Source: Flavobacteriaceae bacterium
Lineage (GTDB): Bacteria; Bacteroidota; Bacteroidia; Flavobacteriales; Weeksellaceae
Direction of reading: 5' to 3'
Length of the DNA stretch: 39,548 bases
Assembly: GCA_018260565.1 (NCBI GenBank)
Contig: JAGLAZ010000013.1
Span: forward strand, 1-39,548
The stretch's first letter is position 1. Every line of letters begins with the position of its first letter. The notes beneath the pieces are model-generated. The model made no database searches, had not been told where the DNA came from, and was given only the letters and a program-made list of their open reading frames with translations. Of this stretch, positions 24,396 through 30,621 are shown one piece after another. The translations under genes were made by a program, and so were the position numbers.

Positions 24396-25589
24396 TTAAA
24401 TCTTCACAATATCCACTTCACCGATTCTAAACATTTCGTCTTCTAATTTCTTTTCCGTAATAGCTCGTAAACCTCTAGCTCCAAGACCTTTGGTAATAGT
24501 TTCTTCTACTATTTGCTCTATTCCTTCCTTAGAAAACTCTAATTTAACACCATCTAATGCAAAAAGCTCAACAAACTGTTTCATTAATGCGTTTTTTGGT
24601 TCCGTCATTATACGTATCATCGTCTCTTTATCAAGTTTTGTGAGATAGGTGATAACTGGGAATCTTCCGAGTAATTCAGGAATCAGGCCAAACTTTTTTA
24701 AATCCATAGAATCAAGATAAAAAAGATAATCTTTTTCTTCTTTTTTTTCTAATTTTTCCTGTGAAAAGCCAATTGCCTGTTTGTTTAACCTACTTTCTAT
24801 AATATCTTGGATACCATCAAATGCTCCTCCAGCAATAAATAAAATATTAGCTGTATTTACCTGAATATATTTTTGATCAGGATGTTTCCTGCCCCCTTGT
24901 GGAGGTACATTCACTATACTACCTTCTAATAGTTTTAGTAAACCCTGCTGAACGCCCTCCCCAGATACATCTCTGGAAATACTAGGATTATCGGATTTTC
25001 TTGCAATTTTATCAATTTCATCAATAAAAACAATTCCTTTTTCGGCACGCTCTACATCATAATCTGCTACCATAAGGAGGCGTGAGAGTATGCTTTCTAC
25101 ATCTTCACCTACATATCCTGCTTCCGTAAGAATTGTAGCATCTACAATGCAGAATGGAACATTGAGTTCTCTTGCGATAGTTTTTGCCAAAAGAGTTTTA
25201 CCGGTTCCTGTCTCCCCAATCATTATAATATTGGATTTTTCTATATCCACTACATAATCTTCATCTGTTGATTGGACTATTTGATTGTGTAATAAGCGTT
25301 TGTAATGATTATAAACAGCAATACTAAGTTGTTTTTTCGCCTGATCTTGCCCTATAACATATTGATCAAGGAAAGACTTAATTTCTTTGGGTTTTTTAAG
25401 CTTATCCAAGCTAAGGGTAGTATCTAATTCACTGTTGGGACTAAGGCTAGATTTACTTGGATCTTTCATTGAAAGTACCTGCTGAGCTTGGCGTGTGCAG
25501 GAATCGCAAATGGCTGCTGAACCTCCTTGAATAAGCAAGCCCACTTCTGTGCTGCTTTTACCGCAAAATGAACATCTATCTACACTCAT
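24396..25589 (-). CDS. clpX: ATP-dependent Clp protease ATP-binding subunit ClpX
   Basis: A 397-aa AAA+ unfoldase that feeds substrates to ClpP. The N-terminal zinc domain has Cys6, Cys9, Cys28 and Cys31 (CSFCGKSS ... CDSC). Walker A is GETGTGKT, Walker B VFIDEIDKIA, the pore loop is in GYVGEDVES, and the second-region motif is RFPVITYLTKLDKETM; the sensor-2 Arg is in GARGLRAI. Length is normal. It follows the HIT gene with a 4-base overlap (ATGA). clpP is not in the window. Confidence 0.98.
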   Translation of the reverse strand: MSVDRCSFCGKSSTEVGLLIQGGSAAICDSCTRQAQQVLSMKDPSKSSLSPNSELDTTLSLDKLKKPKEIKSFLDQYVIGQDQAKKQLSIAVYNHYKRLLHNQIVQSTDEDYVVDIEKSNIIMIGETGTGKTLLAKTIARELNVPFCIVDATILTEAGYVGEDVESILSRLLMVADYDVERAEKGIVFIDEIDKIARKSDNPSISRDVSGEGVQQGLLKLLEGSIVNVPPQGGRKHPDQKYIQVNTANILFIAGGAFDGIQDIIESRLNKQAIGFSQEKLEKKEEKDYLFYLDSMDLKKFGLIPELLGRFPVITYLTKLDKETMIRIMTEPKNALMKQFVELFALDGVKLEFSKEGIEQIVEETITKGLGARGLRAITEKKLEDEMFRIGEVDIVKI

Positions 25590-26002
25590 AGGTTTATTCT
25601 ATTTATTTCTTCCTCCAAATTTTTGGCTAAATTTAATATTTCACCTTCTTCCATGGACAGACGATTTGGGTTCGAGAAATCTAAATCCTTACTCTCATTG
25701 ATAGGAACTAAATGAAGATGGGTATGAGGAACTTCTAAACCAATGATAGCCATACCTACTCTGGCACATGGAACTGTGTTTTCTAATGCCCTGGCTATTT
25801 TCTTTGAAACTATCATTACATGTTCCAGTACATTTTTTTCAATATGATAAAATTTATCGATTTGTTTTTTAGGTACTACTAAAGTGTGCCCTTTTTGTAA
25901 AGGGCGAACATCTAAAAATGCAATACAAAATTCATCTTCATAAACGATATGTGCAGGAATTTCACGGTCTATAATCCGTGAAAAAATACTTTTATCAGTC
26001 AT
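25586..26002 (-). CDS. HIT-family nucleotide hydrolase/transferase
   Basis: A 138-aa protein of the histidine triad family (Hint/HinT branch), expected to hydrolyse AMP-lysine-type phosphoramidates or dinucleoside polyphosphates. The triad is H93-T-H95-L-H97 in VPHTHLHLVP; the N-terminal FSRIIDREIPAHIVYEDE and FLDVRPLQKGHTLVVPK are typical. Length is normal. It overlaps greA by 8 bases and clpX by 4 bases, so the three form one transcript. The order greA-HIT-clpX is not required for function but points to shared expression. Confidence 0.96.
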   Translation of the reverse strand: MTDKSIFSRIIDREIPAHIVYEDEFCIAFLDVRPLQKGHTLVVPKKQIDKFYHIEKNVLEHVMIVSKKIARALENTVPCARVGMAIIGLEVPHTHLHLVPINESKDLDFSNPNRLSMEEGEILNLAKNLEEEINRINL

Positions 26003-26471
26003 GGATCTCGATTTTTTTTACTTCAAAGGATAAAACATTACCATTCGGTAAGGTAATTTCTGCACTATCAGATTCTTTTTTACCTAAAAGACCTTTGGCA
26101 ATTGGTGTATTAATAGAGATCTTACCAGCTTTAATGTCACTCTCATTATCAGGAACTAAGGTGAAAATTTGTTCTTTTTTTGTTGCCTTGTTAAGTAAAG
26201 TAACTTTAGTCATAATACTTACTTTAGATGTATTTATTTGGCTTTCATCTAAAACTTTAGACTGAGAAATTATATCGCGCAGCTTGGAAATTTTCATTTC
26301 TAGCATTCCCTGAGCCTCCTTTGCAGCATCATATTCAGCATTTTCTGAAAGGTCACCTTTATCGCGTGCTTCTGCTATTTGCTGGGTAATTTTAGGGCGT
26401 TCGGAAGTTTCTAAGAATTCCAGCTCAGTTTTCATTTTATCCAGGCCCTCTTGTGTTACATATGACGACAT
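25995..26471 (-). CDS. greA: Transcription elongation factor GreA
   Basis: A 158-aa factor that enters the RNA polymerase secondary channel and stimulates cleavage of backtracked transcripts. The N-terminal coiled coil carries EARDKGDLSENAEYDAAKEA with the acidic tip (Asp/Glu) needed for cleavage; the C-terminal FKBP-like domain has INTPIAKGLLGKKESD and PNGNVLSFEVKKIE. Length matches the family (158 aa in E. coli). Its leader contains a terminator-like hairpin at 26500-26526. A -7 motif lies at 26546-26553, before the hairpin. Confidence 0.97.
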   Translation of the reverse strand: MSSYVTQEGLDKMKTELEFLETSERPKITQQIAEARDKGDLSENAEYDAAKEAQGMLEMKISKLRDIISQSKVLDESQINTSKVSIMTKVTLLNKATKKEQIFTLVPDNESDIKAGKISINTPIAKGLLGKKESDSAEITLPNGNVLSFEVKKIEIHD

Positions 26472-26499
26472 ATTCCTCTATAGTTTTCTTTAATTTAAC

Positions 26500-26526
26500 A
26501 AAAAAAATAATCCGACATTTGCCGGA
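26500..26526 (-). terminator. Terminator-like hairpin in the greA leader (possible attenuator)
   Basis: Minus-strand TCCGGC (26526-26521), loop AAAT and GTCGGA (26516-26511) form a 6-pair stem with one G-T pair, then TTA and an eight-T run (26507-26500). It lies downstream of the -7 motif at 26546-26553 and 28 bases before the greA ATG. No upstream minus-strand gene needs this terminator. Confidence 0.6.
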
Positions 26527-26545
26527 CATGATCAGTTTTAGAATG

Positions 26546-26553
26546 CAAATATA
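26546..26553 (-). promoter_or_regulatory. -7 promoter motif for greA
   Basis: Minus-strand TATATTTG matches TAnnTTTG; its last base overlaps the ATG of the divergent plus-strand gene at 26553. No good -33 box found at 17-23 bases. Confidence 0.5.
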
Positions 26554-27020
26554 TGAATAAGAATAGAATTATAGGTTTACTCCATCAAGCAAGAATTTCA
26601 TTGATTTTTATATTAATACTAAGTTATACCCAATCTTGCCGGTCGGCGGATGAAGTAATTTCCTGTTTTCCCCAAAGTTCAATCTCCGTCCAAATAAATG
26701 TAAATCAACCTCTGTATATTCAGTTACAAAATATAGGTGGATGGGCTAATCTTGCTATGCCAGGAACAGGCTCCGCGGGACTTATCCTTGTACGTACAGG
26801 TGCGCAGAGCTTTAAAGCATATGATAAAAATGCACCTCACCTCTGCCCAGGAAACGCAACTGTTCTTTATGTAAAGAATGATAATAAATTAATCTGCGAT
26901 GCAGACGCATCAGAATGGATTTTACTCACAGGTGAACCCATTAAAATTGCAAATGTTCCTCCCAAAATGTACCCAGTACAATATAATCCCCAAACCGGCG
27001 ATATTAGTATCTATTATTAA
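26553..27020 (+). CDS. Lipoprotein with a degenerate Rieske-like domain
   Basis: A 155-aa probable lipoprotein. A hydrophobic segment (ISLIFILILSYTQSC) ends at Cys29, a loose lipobox. The rest resembles flavobacterial Rieske-fold proteins: GLILVRTGAQSFKAYDKNAPH is the region before the first ligand pair, LICDADASEWILLTGEPI the second, and the end KMYPVQYNPQTGDISIYY the closing strands. In Rieske proteins the ligands are CxH and CxxH. Here the first Cys is Ala (NAPH) and the second His seems lost (CDADAS), so an Fe-S cluster is unlikely unless ligands come from elsewhere. No enzyme role can be assigned. It overlaps dtd by one base. Confidence 0.7.
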   Translation: MNKNRIIGLLHQARISLIFILILSYTQSCRSADEVISCFPQSSISVQINVNQPLYIQLQNIGGWANLAMPGTGSAGLILVRTGAQSFKAYDKNAPHLCPGNATVLYVKNDNKLICDADASEWILLTGEPIKIANVPPKMYPVQYNPQTGDISIYY

Positions 27021-27469
27021 TGAAAGTAATTATACAGAGGGTCTTAGAAGCAAAAGTTCTAGTGGATGAACTAACAGTGGGAGAAATAGGGAAAGGTTAT
27101 TTACTTTTTGTAGGAGTAAGCGAAGATGACGACTTTACACATGCAGATTGGCTGGTACGTAAAATTCTATCACTTAGAATCTTTAGCGATATTGAAGGTA
27201 AAATGAACCTATCCATTGAGGAAGTACAAGGGGAAATTCTCTGTGTGAGCCAGTTTACTCTATTTACTGATTATAAAAAGGGAAACAGGCCGTCCTTTAT
27301 TTGTGCTGCCAGACCAGAACATGCTATTCCCATGATAGAATATTTCAAAACAGAACTAAAAAAATCCTCTTTAAAAGTGGAAAGCGGAGTTTTTGGAGCA
27401 GATATGAAGGTTTTACTAATTAATGATGGGCCCGTAACTATTGTAATGGATACGGAAACTAAAATGTAA
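27020..27469 (+). CDS. dtd: D-aminoacyl-tRNA deacylase
   Basis: A 149-aa cytoplasmic enzyme that removes D-amino acids (and glycine misacylated on tRNA-Ala) from tRNA, as a proofreading step. The two active-site motifs are SQFTLF and the GPVTIV segment in LINDGPVTIVMD. The start MKVIIQRVLEAKVLVDELT and FGADMKVLLINDGP are typical, and length is standard. The ATG overlaps the upstream stop (TAATG at 27018-27022), which suggests coupling to the lipoprotein gene. The downstream stem at 27474-27495 is mainly oriented for the opposing gene. Confidence 0.97.
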   Translation: MKVIIQRVLEAKVLVDELTVGEIGKGYLLFVGVSEDDDFTHADWLVRKILSLRIFSDIEGKMNLSIEEVQGEILCVSQFTLFTDYKKGNRPSFICAARPEHAIPMIEYFKTELKKSSLKVESGVFGADMKVLLINDGPVTIVMDTETKM

Positions 27470-27495
27470 AAAAAGCCTTAGTAGTTACTAAGGCT
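27468..27495 (-). terminator. Intrinsic terminator for the minus-strand T9SS cargo gene
   Basis: AGCCTTAGTA (27474-27483) pairs with TACTAAGGCT (27486-27495). On the minus strand the stem is followed by seven T bases (27474-27468). It overlaps the last codon region of dtd, so the two genes converge on it. On the plus strand there is no T run. Confidence 0.8.
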
Positions 27496-27510
27496 CATAT
27501 TCTACAATCT

Positions 27511-28536
27511 TTATTCTTTAATTAGACGCGTAATTTTTTTATTATTACCATCACTTATTTTAACGATATAACTTCCTTTAGATAGACCTGAAGCAGAGTA
27601 TTCTTTTGCAACTTTCATAGTTTTTACCAGTTTACCACTCATATCCAAAATCTCTATTTTGGTCTTTCCATTTATACTTTCCGTAGGTAAGTTGATGTGA
27701 AATATATCCTGTACAGGGTTGGGATAAACTTGTACTCTGTTATCATATTGAAGAACTTCATTAGTACCTAAAGATGAAGTATAGGTAATGATAAAAGGAA
27801 AATCCAATACCACATCAGGCGCCGTGGCAGGATTACCAGCATCTACAACATTAGTCCAAGTTCCTGCTATAGCGTCATTTTGTTTAGCATTCCATGTAGG
27901 GAGGCTACGGCTATTCACCACGGTTGCAGGAGGAGCAAATCCTCCAGATGTAGGAGTAACATTAGAGAACTGGTATTTCAACCAATAAGTTCCTGGTGTC
28001 AATAATTTTGTAACATTAGCTACATTTTTCCAAACTTTTCTGGTGGTTCCCGGTACAGTGGCAGCAGGATAAAGACTATTGGAAGTTCTATAAATTAGTG
28101 CTTCAGTGGAGGAGGATAAGGCATTGGTAAAATCATCCCCATATACTACAGCGGTGCCTGGTACAGATGGATCTCCTGAATAAATGCTTAATCTCATGGC
28201 TCCTATAGGGCTGGTAGCACCCGTGTAACCAGTAAAATAGGCAAAGGTTGCAATGGAACTGATGGTCCAATTTTCTCCAGGAGGGACTACAAAATCATCT
28301 GCTAAAAAGTAGGAAACAGGTGTAGTAGCATTAATTGCAAACGAAGCTATTCCTAAATTTGTGTTGCTTTCAGTAGTATTGCCCGCATCGTTTTGAACTT
28401 CAGACCATTGATATCCTGCTGGTGCTGCAGTACCGCTTTTTGTAGTGGTACCTGTAGCTAAGGCATTATTAGTAAACGTTTGTGCTTGTACTACGCCTCC
28501 AAGAACACAAATTGCCAAAAATAAAGTTTTACTCAT
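27511..28536 (-). CDS. Secreted protein with T9SS type A sorting domain
   Basis: A 341-aa exported protein of unknown function. The signal peptide is MSKTLFLAICVLGGVVQAQ. The central domain (DDFVVPPGENWTISSIATFAY, RLSIYSGDPSVPGT, TKLLTPGTYWLKYQF) looks like a beta-sandwich of about 220 residues; I know similar unnamed domains from flavobacterial extracellular proteins but cannot assign activity. The C-terminus (VYPNPVQDIFHINLP, IEILDMSGKLVKT, ITRLIKE) is a textbook T9SS type A sorting domain. It has its own promoter (28553-28582) and terminator, so it is a monocistronic unit. Confidence 0.87.
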   Translation of the reverse strand: MSKTLFLAICVLGGVVQAQTFTNNALATGTTTKSGTAAPAGYQWSEVQNDAGNTTESNTNLGIASFAINATTPVSYFLADDFVVPPGENWTISSIATFAYFTGYTGATSPIGAMRLSIYSGDPSVPGTAVVYGDDFTNALSSSTEALIYRTSNSLYPAATVPGTTRKVWKNVANVTKLLTPGTYWLKYQFSNVTPTSGGFAPPATVVNSRSLPTWNAKQNDAIAGTWTNVVDAGNPATAPDVVLDFPFIITYTSSLGTNEVLQYDNRVQVYPNPVQDIFHINLPTESINGKTKIEILDMSGKLVKTMKVAKEYSASGLSKGSYIVKISDGNNKKITRLIKE

Positions 28537-28552
28537 ATTGTTTAATTTATAG

Positions 28553-28582
28553 TAAAACTACATTTTATTTTTTATGTAACAA
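28553..28582 (-). promoter_or_regulatory. Bacteroidota promoter for the T9SS cargo gene
   Basis: Minus-strand TTG (28582-28580), a 19-base spacer and TAGTTTTA (28560-28553; one mismatch to TAnnTTTG) lie 16 bases before the ATG at 28536. It is the only candidate upstream of this gene. Confidence 0.5.
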
Positions 28583-28616
28583 TTATTTTTTTTAACTAAT
28601 CAACGATTTATAAAAA

Positions 28617-29381
28617 TTATTTCTTTTTTAATTTAAGTTTAATTAAATTAATATTTTGTTTTGCAGAATCTTTTAATAGTAAACTCGCGCTCATATATAT
28701 TCTTTCTGGCATCAGTTTATCAAAATGTTCTGTCTCTTGCCATGAAACTTTTTTAATGAGAGACAATGCATCTTGGCTTCGGGTTGCAAGGGTCTTTAAA
28801 AAAACTTCTATTTTACCGTCCATATCCTGAATGGTTTCAGAAACAGAATGGTAAATACCCTGTTGCTCCGCCCAAACTGCGCTTCGGAATTCTGCATCTA
28901 TAGCCATCGCCGCAAACTGCGATTTTCCAATCTTCCTTTCTACGTATGGTCCTATCACGAAAGGTCCTATCCCTAAATTAATTTCAGTAAGAGCCAATGC
29001 TGCATCTCGGGTAGCAAAACAATAGTCTGCACCACATGCTATTCCTACTCCACCGCCAGTAGTTTTGCCTTGAACCCTTACAACTACAATTTTGCCGCAG
29101 GTCCGCATCGCATGTAAAACTTTGGAAAAGCCGCCAAAAAATTTTTTAGAAGTTTCCAAATCATTAATGTCCAAGAGTTCATCAAAGCTAGCTCCAGCAC
29201 AGAAGGCCTTTTCACCTTGAGATTTTAGCAAGATGGCTTTTACCTCTAGATTTGAACTTTCTTTTAATATTAATTGCGCAAGTTTTTCTAATATTTTCCC
29301 AGGTAATGCATTACTCTTAGGTGTACCAAAAGTGATTTCGGCGATGTGATTTCTTATTTCAGAGGTTACAAATTCATTCAT
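28617..29381 (-). CDS. Enoyl-CoA hydratase/isomerase family protein
   Basis: A 254-aa crotonase-fold enzyme. Visible features are the CoA/oxyanion segment KAFCAGASFDELL, the second oxyanion loop GKTTGGGVGIACGADYCFA and ALTEINLGIGPFVIGPYVE, where one catalytic Glu is kept. The second hydratase Glu, expected in the helix after GKSQFAAMAI, is not evident, so hydratase activity is uncertain. It starts one base after the lysA stop. It could serve as the missing 2,3-dehydroadipyl-CoA hydratase (PaaF) of the adjacent phenylacetate pathway, or act in branched-chain amino acid breakdown; the sequence alone does not decide. Confidence 0.82.
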   Translation of the reverse strand: MNEFVTSEIRNHIAEITFGTPKSNALPGKILEKLAQLILKESSNLEVKAILLKSQGEKAFCAGASFDELLDINDLETSKKFFGGFSKVLHAMRTCGKIVVVRVQGKTTGGGVGIACGADYCFATRDAALALTEINLGIGPFVIGPYVERKIGKSQFAAMAIDAEFRSAVWAEQQGIYHSVSETIQDMDGKIEVFLKTLATRSQDALSLIKKVSWQETEHFDKLMPERIYMSASLLLKDSAKQNINLIKLKLKKK

Positions 29382-29382
29382 A

Positions 29383-30582
29383 TTAAGTTATTTCAATTTG
29401 ATTTTTTAGTAAATCTTCGAAAACTTCCCTTTTTCTAATCAAGTGAAATTCCCCATTATGATAGAGCACCTCTGCGGGTTTAAGTCTTGAATTAAAGTTG
29501 GAACTCATTTCAAATCCATAGGCTCCAGCATTATAAAAGGCTAAAATATCACCTTCTTTTACTTCATTTAATTTTCTATCCCAGGCAAAAGTATCTGTTT
29601 CACAAATATTACCCACCACAGTATAAATCCTTTCTGGGCCATCTGAATTACTAATGTTTACAATTTTATGGTAAGAGTCATAAAACATGGGGCGAATGAG
29701 ATGATTAAAACCAGAATTTACGCCTACAAATACTGTAGCTGTGGTTTGTTTTATTACATTAGATTTAACTAAGAAATAGCCGCTCTCACTTACTACATAT
29801 TTTCCTGGCTCAAACCAAATTTCGATTTTTTTACCAGTTGATTTTTCAAAATTATCTCTCGCGAGAAAAACCTTTTTACCAAGTTCTGCCACATCTGTTT
29901 CCATATCATCATCCGCATAAGGAACTTTAAAACCACTACCCATATCAATAAATCGAATATTAGGAAAATGCTCGGACATTTCAAACATGATCTCCAAACC
30001 TTGTAAAAATACATCTGGGTCTTTTATTTCACTACCCGTATGCATATGCAAGCCCTCCACATTTAAGCCAGTTGATTTTATTATACGCTCTATGTGTCGC
30101 AACTGATGAATGGAAATTCCAAATTTACTATCAATATGCCCAGTAGAAATCTTATAATTTCCTCCCGCGAAAATATGGGGATTAATACGAATAAAAACAG
30201 GATAGGTAGAGCCGTATTTATTACCAAACTGTTCTAAAAAAGATATATTATCAATATTAAGATGCACTCCCAGGGCAACAGCCTCTTCTATTTCTTTAAA
30301 ATCAACACAATTCGGAGTGTATAAAATATTGGTAGGAGTAAAACCAGCTTTTATACCCAGCAGAACCTCATTGATAGATACACAATCTAACCCAGCTCTT
30401 AACTGATGCAGTATTTTAATTATGTTAATATTGGTTAATGCCTTTGCTGCATAAAAAAAACGTGTTGATGAATCAAATGATGTTGTAAGTTTATTATATT
30501 TTTCTTCAATTTTTTCCGAATTATAAAGATATAAAGGTGTGCCGAAAGTTTCAGCAGCTTTTAGTAAAAGTTCGTATGTCAT
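29383..30582 (-). CDS. lysA: Diaminopimelate decarboxylase
   Basis: A 399-aa PLP enzyme catalysing the last step of lysine synthesis, meso-diaminopimelate to lysine. The PLP lysine is K47 in FFYAAKAL; the phosphate-binding and substrate motifs are GLHMHTGSEI, FIDMGSGFKVPY, EPGKYVVSESG, VGNICETDTF and AGAYGFEMSSNFN. Length is normal. It lies 39 bases downstream of paaZ, and I see no clear promoter in that gap, so it may be read from the paaZ transcript. A lysine gene at the end of a catabolic operon is odd and may reflect insertion of the paa block next to it. Confidence 0.95.
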   Translation of the reverse strand: MTYELLLKAAETFGTPLYLYNSEKIEEKYNKLTTSFDSSTRFFYAAKALTNINIIKILHQLRAGLDCVSINEVLLGIKAGFTPTNILYTPNCVDFKEIEEAVALGVHLNIDNISFLEQFGNKYGSTYPVFIRINPHIFAGGNYKISTGHIDSKFGISIHQLRHIERIIKSTGLNVEGLHMHTGSEIKDPDVFLQGLEIMFEMSEHFPNIRFIDMGSGFKVPYADDDMETDVAELGKKVFLARDNFEKSTGKKIEIWFEPGKYVVSESGYFLVKSNVIKQTTATVFVGVNSGFNHLIRPMFYDSYHKIVNISNSDGPERIYTVVGNICETDTFAWDRKLNEVKEGDILAFYNAGAYGFEMSSNFNSRLKPAEVLYHNGEFHLIRKREVFEDLLKNQIEIT

Positions 30583-30621
30583 ATTATTTTCAATTCCTAG
30601 TAAGACAGGTATATTTTTTAA

